Part shown: piece by piece, positions 38,301-50,401 of the stretch | Layout of the letters: each line of letters opens with the position of its first letter | How positions within the stretch are numbered: position 1 is the first letter of the stretch | Position numbers and translations under genes: made by a program | The notes under the pieces: model-generated | What the model was told of the DNA's origin: nothing | The model's input: only the letters and a program-made list of their open reading frames with translations | Database searches by the model: none | Assembly (NCBI GenBank): GCA_948567375.1 | Contig: OX419761.1 | Location: forward strand, 46,006,501-46,070,500 | DNA from: Lunularia cruciata | Lineage: Eukaryota; Streptophyta; Marchantiopsida; Lunulariales; Lunulariaceae | Length of the DNA: 64,000 nucleotides | Reading direction: 5' to 3'

Positions 38301-41090
38301 GAGACATTACTGAAATATCCCTTTTTATCAGAGTGAACAAGCAAGAATAACACTTTACCTGAAGAATGGGTTTTTGTCCACCAGATATGTCAGAGGATGT
38401 TAAAGGTGTTGTCTTCCCCGGGTAAAGTTTGCCTAGAGCTTCGAGAGTGGTCCCCAAAATCTGCCACAAATACGGTTTATCTTGCTTTAGTGACTACTTC
38501 CTGGATGGCATTGAGAAATTCGCAAACTAGCCACAAGACTCCGAAACAAGTGTATTCCTTTCCGAATAACAATATGCAACCTAAGACTGTTAAATGTCAA
38601 TTACAAGGATTTCAGAGACCGAAGTTCCCCGGTCCATTATAATATTTTGTTAAAAAATCTAGATTTTTCACTTTTGAGAAAAAGTAATGGTTTACTATAC
38701 GTTGCTTTGACATGAACAATTCAGAGGCTTATCTTTCGATCAAGAGTGTAACTTCAGTTCTTTGGTGTTTGTAGTGACATGAGACACAAGTTACTTTAAT
38801 ATTAGAGAAAATACTACTTTTTTTCTTTTCTTTTCTGGGGTATCTGCATATCTGACATAATCTTCAATTATTTCAGCACAAGTACAATACTTCCACTCAA
38901 ATACAGGTGGAGCACTTGGAAGTCTTTCTGATTCATCTACATTTGCTTGGGTAACGAAAGTCAATTTCTAGACATTCAGTTTATGTCATCGGGTTTGACA
39001 GTTAAGCACAAACGCAAAATGAAAATCTTTCTTTACTTTTCAACCTACAATTAATATTTTCATCAACGAATCAACTCCCTAAATTCTCAGCGATTCGTAT
39101 TTTTATCTGATGCCATCTTCAATGCAGTAACCCTACGTTGATTTGAATTTACATCGCTCCAGAAGGACCATATAGAGTAGACAGATTTAGCAAGGCCAGT
39201 TTTAAGCAAATTGTCTGGTTAGTTGGCTCCGTTCGCACCTTATCAAGATCTGCCGAAGGATCACATGGAGGAAGATTCAGAGTTTCTCGTAGCATCATTA
39301 CTCGACGGCGTAATTCCACCATAACCACAAGACCTCCAACCCATCCATAATTTCCCAGCCTTGCACTGTCCAATTCGCGTAGACTAGCCATGTTCATGTC
39401 CAGCCTGGTCTGCAAAGGCAGCTGTGAAGAAGCAAACGCCTGCACCAAATGGCATGGGATGGCACTGTGAGGTCTGTCCGTGGAACGTAAGGATTAATTT
39501 CCCTTATTTTAGACTAGAGGCGGAAACAGCCTTACTACTGGTCGGGGGGCACCGATACTACCATTCCCCTCTTAGTGCGGGTTGTAAAAGAAATCTACGG
39601 TGGAATTTAAAGAACAGAAAGGAAAAGGAAAATCTAGAGAAAGGAAATTCTAGGATAGAAGGTTGATCTTCCATCGCAAATCCCAATGAAGTCGAAGTTA
39701 ATTGGAGTGAGTGAATACCTTGGCAGAATCAGGCCCGAGCAGCTCCCCTAATCGACGCTCGCTGCTTAAAACGCTTTCCTCCAGGGCTGTTCGTCGACGG
39801 ACAGATTCCTCTAGTGCCTGCGCGAAACATGTAAGATACCATCATATTGCCCGAGCCAATCGAAGGGTACTCTTCCGGCAACTTTACTGTGCATCACAAT
39901 GGGAAGTTGAAGCAGACCAGTACTCGCTACTATAGTCTTGGCAAGAAGTAGCTCCGAAGCAGTGACAGTGAGAAAAGGCTCATGAGAGCAAGCAATGCAT
40001 CAATAACTTGTACATTTCCTTAATTTTTAATTGAATTTTGGTTGATAGGTGCTTTATTTCATGACTCCAATAATAATGCTCGGAGAGAAGAGAGAAGAGT
40101 ACACTGAATGACAGAATGTATACGGAGAGCACCAGAAGTAAGCACTAAGTAGAACCGGGGTATATTTCCTTAATTCTGAATCGAATTTTGGTTGCTAGGT
40201 GCTTTATATCATAACTCCTGTAATAAGGTTCATAGAGGAGAGAAGAGAGAACAGTTCACTGAATGACTGTATACGGGGAGCACCCAAAATGAGCACTACG
40301 TAGAACCAGGGTATCACAATGGTCGTTTGTCTTCACATGTTGGCTTACTTTATCATAAACCTTGTCTACTGCAGCAAGCAACAGTTGGCGAAGTTCTTCT
40401 AGCTTCTTCCGTTTCTCTTCACCTGTCTCCTGCTCACCGGCCCTAATGACCATTTAATGTTCATACTTCAGAGTCCCTGGGCGAGACTGGGTGTGATGGG
40501 TGTAATGCCAAAGTGCCAAAGTTCGATGCAAGAAGACCGGATTGACAAGATGCACATTACCTCAGGGGAGGGATTTGTGGCTAGTTGGTACCAAAGTGGA
40601 TAAGAAAGTGTTAATCAGTGCTACTCACGATTGATGCCAACCAAAGTATTAAATGTCCAGTGATTGGACTTCGTTGGAGTCAGCAGATTTAAGAACATAT
40701 CTGACACTCAAGTCCGAAGACCACCTTCGAAAAAGCTTTAAGGACTCTTGGTGTAAAGAACAAGCGCACTCACTCAGAAATGCATAGATTTGTAGGTCAT
40801 GACTTCTGGTATATTCGGACTATTGAGGACTGATGATTTGAGAGTCGAGAAACGGGTTCTGTCGCGGAGGGTGAAAGGGGACATCCGGCAGTTAACTTTG
40901 AGTCTACACTGCCTTGGGATATCCGTCTTGAACAACCAGAGGATATGGTCTTCTGGACAGACTGGCCAATCGGATTTGAACACAGGCGAATCTCGAGGAA
41001 ACCGCAAAAGAATTCGACATAATCTCACCTCCCATATAATTTGGAGCTCCGCCTGTCGATCTCCACGACGAACTGATGTATCGTCCGCAT
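32324..41090 (-). CDS. poly-proline coiled-coil protein of the plant hydroxyproline-rich / CHUP1-like class
   Basis: Thirteen coding exons, high to low: 41090-41029, 40442-40349, 39817-39719, 39421-39239, 38460-38359, 38017-37949, 37227-37164, 37008-36829, 36699-35508, 35283-35118, 33307-33143, 32978-32826, 32545-32324. All introns are GT-AG and phases are consistent; 916 residues. The N-terminal part (about 1-290) is helical and charged (EEKRKKLEELRQLL, ALEESVRRRTALEES). Residues 295-680 are Ser/Pro-rich and probably disordered, with ten prolines at about 600-609. The C-terminal 240 residues form a conserved helical block (MAEALAEITKK, FQKIEDDVQQYAK, ENLTDETQ, FDFAILVRIKEAM, AYRVYNFAGGHDD). 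I recall this block from Arabidopsis hydroxyproline-rich glycoprotein-family proteins such as At4g04980, which resemble CHUP1. A CHUP1-like actin or membrane-contact role is only inference. The start was chosen because the next exon accepts only this phase and a TGA lies in frame ten codons upstream. Confidence 0.85.
33611..34980. repeat. three tandem units inside an intron
   Basis: Units begin at 33,611, 34,261 and 34,659, each opening with GATG(C/G)AAGGGATAT. They share in order GAACGGG, CAGAACCCA, AAGCAAGGAAATAC (units 1-2), GGAACGGA, CACCTGGAACTA, GAGCGAGT(A/G)GGAAGATCC and GTAGGAAA(A)CCATAGCTTT. Unit 1 is about 650 bp because of extra sequence at its end, unit 2 about 400 bp; unit 3 is more diverged. 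All lie in the intron 33,308-35,117 of the poly-proline gene. Confidence 0.85.
40012..40312. repeat. 150-bp tandem duplication inside an intron
   Basis: 40,012-40,161 and 40,162-40,312 share TTTCCTTAATT, GAATTTTGGTTG, TAGGTGCTTTAT, GAGAGAAGAGAGAA, CACTGAATGAC, GGGAGCACC or GAGAGCACC, and GTAGAACC(A/G)GGGTAT, in the same order. Together they fill more than half of the 531-bp intron 39,818-40,348. Confidence 0.9.
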
Positions 41091-43250
41091 GCTTGTGAGC
41101 GCTGAATAAAGACTTCAGGCGTGGAAGCTTGGGCCCGCATTGGCCAAGGCCTGCCTCGCACTTGCACCAACAACGGCTCATTTTCGAAGAAAATAGCAAT
41201 CCCCTCCGAGCTGGAGATCTTATGGATGTCTGCAAGAAAATTCAGAGACGATAATTTTCGCTTGCCTGTCGCTGTAGAAAATGACGGTCCTTTTCTAATG
41301 GGAAGCCCAATTAAACTCCATGTCCGAGTGCACATGCGTTGATTTCATCTCACTCTGCGAAATAGACGGAGAAATGCTGAAATTGGAGTGTAGGTACGAT
41401 CCACTGCAGACTTCTGACATTCTTACGTTGATCAACGAACGCGATGAATTGAACTCAATGCATGATTCCGCCAGCAACTCCGTACAAGCCTAGATTAGAC
41501 TCCCAATATCAGAGACGGCTGCCTACTACTACCCGCAAGTGGAAAGTACATTACCTGGCAGCTAAAATATCTTTATCGAGGAACAAGTACTTTGGACATC
41601 AGCATGTTCCGCAGTATTAAGGCGAACTAGCATGTGATAAAGAAGTTCCATCGCCAGCTTCGGTCGACCTCGCAGGCGACATCCAGTCCAGATCTTCCGT
41701 CTGCTGCAGAAACATGTCTTATCAGCTATGATCCACCAATTCTAGATTCGCGATTGAAAGTGCGCATGATGGATCATATGTTCCTGGACTATGACATTGG
41801 CCTTAGCTGCCCGCCTCGTTGATGTTGGGAAGTTATTCTTGTGCTTACTTTCCACAAAGTACAATTCGGCTCATGCTCGGTTGAATAAGCCTGGATACAG
41901 AGCTGCCTCTACGCCAACCCGTCGAGGTCACATGAATGCAGTGAGAATCATAGAGCAAGCTACAACAGATGAATCCACTCCATTCCTTTTGACACAAAGA
42001 GGTCCGCTCTATTCTTAAGGCAGATTCTCAAGTCACAGATCCGCATTTACATAGAATGCTCTACTGGATTCACAATTCAGCCATTTTCTTTCCTGAATCG
42101 CTTGGAAATTCTCAACCCAGAACACGGACAGCTCGTCCTTCTTAGTAGTGACGGTTCCTGTCATCCATCGCGCGTCATATGTAATTTCGGTTCTGTTATA
42201 GACAGTAGACTTGGAGTGCAAACGTTCGCCCAGCGGCAGCTGAAGACTCACAGGTGCCCCTACAACTGTCTGTTGATAACTACTTCTGGAGCGACTGATG
42301 AACATTCGAGAGCTTGGTCACCTGGTTCAACGTCTCTTCAACTCCTTCGTCCCCATACGTTCTGGCATCTGTCGCATTCCAATCAATCCCGGCCCTGTTA
42401 TCTGTGACAGGGTTCAAAACAGATGTATTTCAACTTAGACGAAGTGCAGCAAGAACTCTGTTACGGCAAAGACAGAGTTTAAAGAGAGAAATCCGAGCTT
42501 CTGCACTCATGAAACTTTATCGCCGCTCCCGAATGACGAACGACCGGACACTACATCATGGCTCTAAATATCTGTTACTTTCAGACTCATACTCTCTAAC
42601 AAAGCCAGCATTGACGATGCTCGGCTCGCATTTGATAAGTCAAAAATTGCCAGGTAAAGAGATCATGGAAAAGGCTTCTAGAATTCACCCTGCTACCGGT
42701 AGTATGTAATGTTAATGGAAGCGATGTTGCACACATTGGAGTTTCTGGCGTCACACCACTATCGCGCCAGGGAAAAAGACCATTTAAACCTCACCAACTG
42801 CAACTCCGACAGCCAAATGTTCTTACCAGCAGCCAAATCACCTCGCCAAGCAGACACCGCAAGACCAATCCGTACAAAATTTGAAATCTTCCGGTCCGGT
42901 CCCGTCCCTCTCTCAAATCAGTAGTATCTCACCCCCGTGGGCAATTATCGGCAATCAACATGATCAGTCTAAAACAGTTTGCAATCGGCATGCAATCATT
43001 GTCCAGTCAAACAATTCATTCCCCCATTTCTCGTAATTAGAACCCGCTGGAGACACGCGCAAAATCACCACCCGGAGGTTCCCTGAAGCCCGCGCCGATC
43101 GATCGCAGTGATGTGATTGCAACACTCGACGATTACAATCATCAATGTGAACGAAGTGGGGAGGTAACTATCAGCAATCCCACTGAGCTGTGTCTCGCTT
43201 CATCTTCCCTTCGTTCCCCGCTCCACTTGGCGCGGCACCGTTGGTAAACG
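41091..43250 (-). promoter_or_regulatory. 5' leader and probable promoter of the poly-proline gene
   Basis: The first coding exon extends upstream to an acceptor-like TTTCTTGCAG, giving an exon end at 41,229. At least one non-coding leader exon must therefore lie upstream. Its position is uncertain; candidate space runs to about 43,250, where sequence is GC-richer and pyrimidine-rich on one strand. Frames of 90-131 codons on both strands (42,033-42,709) have no recognisable features and do not join the gene in phase. Confidence 0.4.
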
Positions 43251-46200
43251 AAGAAATTCAAAAATCCTTTGTAGAGGGTCCCTTTCCTGTGCAGAGGACC
43301 ATTTCGGCGTATAGTGCTTTAACAAACGTTGCAGGTAGCTAATTAATCAACCGGTCTTAAGCATAGCCGCCAATTACGATAATGACACGGAGATATAGAG
43401 GTTAACTACAATCAAAATGATAATTATATCGCGTAATGCCAGTTTATGGTACAAATCCAGGGACCCCGTTGGCGGGTCCCCTAACGGCTCGTATCATCGT
43501 CTACCGAAGTCCAGACCCGCGGTCGGAACGCTTGGATCCTCCGGTCCAACGTACTAAGACCAAAGTTTCTATTGACAGCTTCGGACAAGCTGTACGTGTG
43601 ACCGTCAGACAAGGAATCGTCTTAGAAAAGCAGTTGACCTTATACGGTAGCAAAGAACCGTATTAACTCACAACTGAATGTATTAACTTCCCTTGATTTG
43701 CCTTAGTACGAAGTGAACTTCAGATTCCCTATACAACGAATGACGGAATGAATTAGTGACTGAAATACGGACAAGAAATCAGAATGTGCGTGTAATAGAA
43801 CTGGTTTGCTATGATGACAAAAGCTTATCGATGGAACTTCACTCACTTCTCTCTTGCAATAATATCATTAGCTAGCTTGGACCATCTTCATTGACAACAG
43901 ATTTTATGGTTACGAGCTTATGAGCTAGAGAAGTCGACATGAAGTCGACATGGGAGAAACTATCCAAATTGTACTGGATGTGAGAGAGTTGAGCTTCGGC
44001 GACCTTCACGTGATTCTGATCTGATCAGATCATCATGCCTTGGAGTTCAGTTAGCAAATCCAGATGAGAAGTGAGGATCTGGGCGTTGGAGAATTTTCTC
44101 ACCGCGAGGACAGGATTGTACCTGAGTCCTTTTCCCTTTGTTGCGAGGGTTGAGGTTAGCACCATTCACGTGACAGCGAGTTGGTTATTCCTCTATCATC
44201 ATCTTATGCGGAGCGAATAAGAGAGGAAACGAGGAACTCCTTTGTGTGATACAAGCTTTCTTTGATGACGAACTCGTGTGTGTAGAAGATATCTACTCAA
44301 CGGTGTTCTTTCTTTTGGGAAAATTCAATCAATACTAGATCTAGATTTTAATTTTCGTCTTCTTGGATCCACACCAACATGACCTCATTGTCGCAGTTTT
44401 GATCTCGCATTCATCATAGCTCTTGAGTGAGAAACTAACCAGAATCTTGAACCAATTAAGTTATGAAATCGCAACAACAATGTGTTCTTGATCTCTCGCC
44501 ATAGTGACTGATTTTACTTCGATTCCCGTAAACGAGAAAATGCATTAAAGTATTTGACAAGCGCTATATGGATCATCTGAAGTAGACTGTATACGACTGA
44601 TATTCGACTGACCAACACTACACGTAGAAGAAAACAGAGTTACCATTATCTTCATGACCACAGCTGCATGCAGCTGCATGATTCTGTTACATCATCTTTA
44701 GTGTAATCTTAATAGTGAAGTTCTTTTGGAAACGTATGCAATGTCGACATCTCACATGAACCGGTTCAACGTTCACTTGGTGTTTTAATTCGGTATTCGG
44801 TACTTAGTTTAGTGATGGCGGAGCATCAGACTGCTGCTCTCCTCTAGGTGTAGAAAGCAGAAAACCAAGTACTGTGATGGACAATGATGAGATTCAAAAT
44901 CATAGGTAACGATTTTAGCTTGTTGATTGATCTTGATAAAATCGTGGTCTCCCCACTGCTAAATTTGGTGAAATCGGTTCTATCTTTCTCTAGAGGAAGG
45001 AGCTCCTTCCGCAACGAATAATTGATTTGATAACCTGAACTGCTAAATTCAGTTCAGATGAAGTTTGCAACTTCTTGTCCACAGAATTAGAAGCTGCTTT
45101 CAACGAATATTTCATTCAGTTGATGAAGACAAATTAGAAGCATCTATTAACTTTCTCACTTTGTCACCATAGCCAGTACGTAATTCTATTCGCTAATGTG
45201 ACTTGAATTTCACTTCATCTTGTAATTAAGACTTGTAAAACCCCCCATCAATTCAAAATCACCGTCTCCTCCACATTCTTCATGCGACAACTTCTCTGTC
45301 TAGTGCTTTATGGATTGATTGAGTTTATTCCCCAACTGCAATTCTAACTTTTTCTACTTCTTCTATGTGCGTCGCGTTTCCACATTCTAACTTGAATTTC
45401 ACATCTTTTGTAATAAAGACTTCTTCAAAAGAAGATCGATTCAAAGCACCGTCGTCCCCGCATTCTTCATGCAACTTCTCTTTCCACTGTTGTATAAAAC
45501 TGCTTTGATTGACGGTGAGTTTATTGTACCCTATGTCAGCTTTCAAGACCTCATTGGGGTCCTTCCAGTAAAAACCGGTTGGTAGTCCTCATTGAATGCA
45601 AATATAGCTGAATAGATATATACAGCGGTGGATTTGAGCAGCCCTTACAGTAACCAATCCACTACTGTACAGTGTGCACTATCCCATTTCAGTCAAAAGC
45701 TGACTTTGAGTGCTCCACGTGCTCCTTCCTAGACCATAGATGCATGTGCAAATAATTGGGACCAGAGTTCTTTCGGAATTACTCAACTCTGCTGATTCTC
45801 CGTCTAAACCAAAACATTCACATTCCGCACATCTACACTCTAAACTGTATTTTCCTGCTGTGGAGACTGTAGGCCCTCCAGCAAAGCCGTCGGATTGCAG
45901 GAGTCTACAGAGCCCTACAGGGCCCAAATTCCCGCTACACTATTGATGATTCTACTCATCACTAGAATCATCGAGTACTCCAAGCAAATTTGAATTTCTC
46001 ACGTCGATCTGAAATATCTATGGACACCATGGATAAATAAACCTTCTGCCCGTTATACTGTCCTAGTCTCTGGACATTAACTCTCATACTGAGACATCGA
46101 AACCCTTGAGTGCAACTGACCTGGGGAACAAAGAATACTGTACACTGGGATAGAGTACATGAGTACATTGAACGCAACCTGTGATTTTGGAGTCGGCTCT

Positions 46201-49200
46201 TTCTAGTCATCATTCACATTGGAAGTCCACCAATGAACTGGAGATCATTACCGCGACATGGTACGATTTGGATTCCCAAATCATCCTGGGTCGACGTCTC
46301 GTAATTAAGCGAGTGGATTGATCGATCTTCTCAAGGTCTGGAAACACGGCTCATATGCTGCCGAGAGTTCTTGTTCGAGTGATGAGGATGCCTATTTCCA
46401 CAGCTGCTATTTCAAACTCCCCAATGTAACCACGGTGCGATTTGGACCGCACCCTGGTTAAATACTGGTTAAATGCTGTATCACTATTGACGATGCTTGT
46501 CGTTGCAAGCAGAGTACTGTGTATTTCAGTTTTTAAAATTTCGAAGTTAAATTGTAGTACAATTACTGTAGTGTTGTTAATGCTCAATGTCATAAATTCA
46601 AAGCTAAGAAACTTTAAACCTTTGTAAATTACTTGTTGGTAACTTGTGGCGAGATTGTTGTACGATAACTCAAGAGCTCAAGTACATTATTTCAGTTAAT
46701 TTTCCTGAAATGAAAGTTACAAGTCTATTGTTACAAAAGTCCATAAGTATAATCAATATTCCTTTTAGACAAGACTTTATCTCCAAGTGATAAGATAGTT
46801 CAAATTCTAGATCATTATATATGTCATTGTGAGAATTTTAACCAAATCTCTCCCCAATAGATAGTTTAGATATTTTCCAATTAACTTTCCGATAGATATA
46901 AAAACAAGTTTCCGCATGTTTGAAGTAAAATCTTTAAGAATATCCGTTTGGTTATTTTATAGATAATTTTTTTGTAATATACATATAATAGATTTCTCCG
47001 ATATTAGTATCTTATCATTGTAGCTTATAAGCTAAAATCCGTAATTGTAAGAGGAAAAAACAGGTGAGTAATCGAGACATGAAGGTTGTAACATGTCCAC
47101 TTGTCCCGAAGGAGTAACGAGCAAAACTATAGTAATCAGAAGTCGTCTCCATCGTTCTCCAACCAGAAACCCAGTTTCATTCTTAATTAACTGAGTCTTA
47201 AAGGTGTAATATCTCAATGTGCTTAGCTTACTTTGCAATTTCCAAGTACCAAGTGTGGTTCGTGAGATGTTAGGTGGAAGAATCAGACACTAAATTGATG
47301 ATGCTTTGCAAGAAAATAGAGAAAAAGGATCAAGCGTTACAGCCTTATTCGAAATTGGGGTACCTTAAATTTTTGATATACAAAAACTTAGTATTACTCT
47401 TGTAGAAGAATCCCTGGTAGCTTTTTCCTTCCTCAAAATTATTTAATACTCATATCACGTAGAAAGTGGTACGAATATTAAATAATTCTGAGGCTACAAA
47501 GTGGTGATTATGAGAGTAAAATAAAATTCATTTCATAGATTCGATAACGTAAAATCGGGATGATGCGAAGGACTCTTTTGATGAACATAATCAAAGGAAA
47601 TATGAATTCTGCTCCTCATACACAACTTACATAAGGAGTACTAGAATACCTGGATTTCTATGTTTAACTTAGACAACAACAGCTACACTGCGTCATCGAC
47701 CCCAGTAGCAAACACAATGTAGAATCTATCAGAAAGTATTCCAATGTACAACATCCCATCTTACTGCTCATTATGATACCCTGCTAGCACTAACAAGCAT
47801 CCATACACCGAACAAACGTCCCCAGGTGCAGGACAACACGGTATTCTAAATTCACAATATATGACAACATAATTATCAACTTTAAAGGTTAGGTACGTAG
47901 TTTCGTACATATTCAAACCTGACAGATTCTGGGAAGAAATGTCAAGACATTGGATTCGAAACAACTGTAGTTATCTTCTCCACAAAAGATCTAAACGGGT
48001 ATGTACTGGCCACCATACAACGGTGGCGGAAGTATTAGAGCTCAGTTGGACCATATGTAAAAGCTGTCAAAAAGCAAATGTCAGATGGTTAGCAATGCTC
48101 GATACATTGTATATAAAGGTAGTTCCTTGTTAGCACGAGAACGGCACTGACTCAGAAAACTACCGTAAACTTTGAAATAAACTAAGAGGCTCTTGCTCCA
48201 CTGCTTTTTGCGCCCAAAGCAGGGGAGAAAGAGCAATTCTGAAGTAGATGAGTACGATACCGTAAAAAGTAATTCCGGTCGTCGTGCTGTGAATAACGGT
48301 GTCTTGCATATTCTGCTTTACAGTATGTGTGAGGCAATGAGTTCCTCTACCAGGAGGAATATCACTACAGCACGATGATTTGAATGACTTAGCTTGCAAG
48401 TGGTATGTTTTAATGGTGTGGACATTGGCGGTCTTAACTTCGTTACCTTGGTAAAGACGAAGGACCGGAAATGTGTGCCAAACTCTGACTCAACTTCTAC
48501 CCTTGGACGTGGTACAAGTTGGGTTAGAGTTTTGGAGTGAGTGTTTAAACTTGAACGAGTAGTATCGCATGAAACTCCATCAAAATAGTGGCCGACTGCT
48601 CGGTTAGAAGACCTGATGAATCAATTGGAACCATGTCTTAATATGGGACACTATGATAACAGAGATACTTAGACAATCTCAATGTGGTATTACAATACTT
48701 AGGAGTACATCGACTGAAGCTAAGGTCGTTCATAGCTACGATAGATCGATAAGTATCATAGCTAGGTAGCATCATGTAGAATTTTTGTAGCAGCATAAGT
48801 GGAAGAGAAACCCAGCTTGTGTTGAGACATAAAACTGTCATGAACTTCAGTTCCTAAGTTTCTCTTTTATTTTATTTCGCATACCCTTCAGGAGGAAGAT
48901 GATTCCCGTATGTAGGATGGGGTTTCAGTTAACTGTCAACCGAATGCGAATGACTTGTGATCACCTCTCAATTTATAAGGTCATATAACTTGACAGAAGT
49001 AATCACCAATACGTGGTAAGAATTACTGAGTTAAAATTGATGCCGTAATGAAGTTCGAAAATCTCCAAGAACATATTCCACTAGCTATTTTGGACAGCTT
49101 AGACACCTGAGATATTTCCTTCAAGGAAGTAAGTAGTTACAGATATTTTCAGGCATCATATTTTGTATTCTTGAAGAAAACAAACGAAGTCAGACGCAAA

Positions 49201-50401
49201 TTTGACCTGCTAGTGAAGAGAAGACCAATCACTTCAGTCACGTGTACAACTTGGATCAGAACCGTTGGACCAAATCATGTCTGCGGAAATTCTATCACGG
49301 TTTAGTCGGGAAGTATCTAAAGTTTGCCAAGGCAACTGTAAGAGAGAACGTGAGGAGAAGGGAGAGAAAATAGAAAGAAGAAAATCGTAGAAGAAATCAT
49401 AACAAGAGAAAAGATTGATATTACCCTGCAGAAGCGAAGATTGGATATATCTCTACAAAACCTTTGGTTTACCCAAAGTCTGAGATTGCTCAGGATAAAT
49501 CCATGTCTGTATCTTGCGAGTTTCAGCGACTGTTACAGAGGCCTATAATTCCAGGTGATGAACAATTGTATCGAGTGTGGACTCCGAGAGGCCGTAATAT
49601 GCCTCGAAACTTCTTACTGATGAGCAGTTGTTTTCGATATAACACAGTTACAGTGTGCCTGTACAGATCACTGGTACAAATCCAAGGGGTTACCTTCGCA
49701 TGAGGGAGAAGGTACGTGCTACTCTATAGTTACTCATATCACGAGGTTATTACTTGCTTTTAATATTGAGTAACACTTGCAATATAAGTTTCTCCCACGA
49801 AACGCTAGGAAGCTCATTGTACTTTGCCTACACGGCGTCCACATTAAAAAAGTCAAGACATAATTCGAGAAGAATGTGGCAAAGACACGAAGCTTACCCT
49901 GAATAAGAGATGAGATGCTGGAAGTCCTTGCTGATCAGATCATCCTTTTGTGGCTTGAAGTAGGGTACAGTAGGTGTTGCTCTGGAGAGAAGTATATCGT
50001 TGGCATGTCCCGCGCTGCTTACCACATTCAGACCAGAATTCGCCTCAGTTCTCACTTCTTCATCTTTTACCTTTCTTTCCTCGCCTTCTATTTTGCTGTT
50101 CGCAATTTGGCCCATGTCACAGTTATCTCCACCCTGGGAAACACGCATGTTAGGTGATTGTTGAGAATACTGAATCAATTCCGATGTACGGAAGTACTTG
50201 ACAGAAACCAAGCTTCAATTGGTCTATGTCAAGTTCTATTCTTGTTTCATAATGGGCAGCAATAGAATTCCATCAAAATGAAAGTCAAGAACGTCGAGCA
50301 CGGAACCCAGTCCAATAACGTGGCAAAATTGGATGCCGTTTATTTTCACATCTGAGATTACCTTGAAACATCTCAAGACAGAGTGGACTCAAGTATAAGC
50401 A
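43251..50401. other. intergenic region with decayed repeats, no clear gene
   Basis: Includes a GGGACCC/GGGTCCC hairpin at 43,460-43,480, short palindromes at 44,017-44,032 and 44,661-44,676, and a 189-bp tandem duplication at 45,202-45,535. Several stretches read as protein-like on the minus strand but are broken. 46.6-49.4 kb is AT-rich and empty. The right end should hold the SWC4 3' UTR, including a 105-codon frame at 50,211-49,894. Confidence 0.45.
45202..45535. repeat. 189-bp diverged tandem duplication
   Basis: Copy 1 (45,202-45,390) and copy 2 (from 45,391) share CTTGAATTTCAC, TGTAAT(T)AAGACTT, GATTCAAAGCACCGTC or AATTCAAAATCACCGTC, CATTCTTCATGC, CAACTTCTCT and GAGTTTATT in order. On the minus strand copy 2 lies within a 73-codon frame (45,546-45,325); the equivalent frame in copy 1 is shifted and stopped. 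Confidence 0.75.

Noticed and set aside
40774-41335. Minus-strand frames of 153 and 143 codons over the first coding exon of the poly-proline gene
   Set aside because: Neither joins the next exon in phase: one meets TGA and the other TAG. The shorter frame from 41,090 does.
43436-43666. 76-codon plus-strand frame next to a GGGACCC/GGGTCCC hairpin
   Set aside because: No family resemblance and no exon structure; the hairpin has only 7-bp arms.
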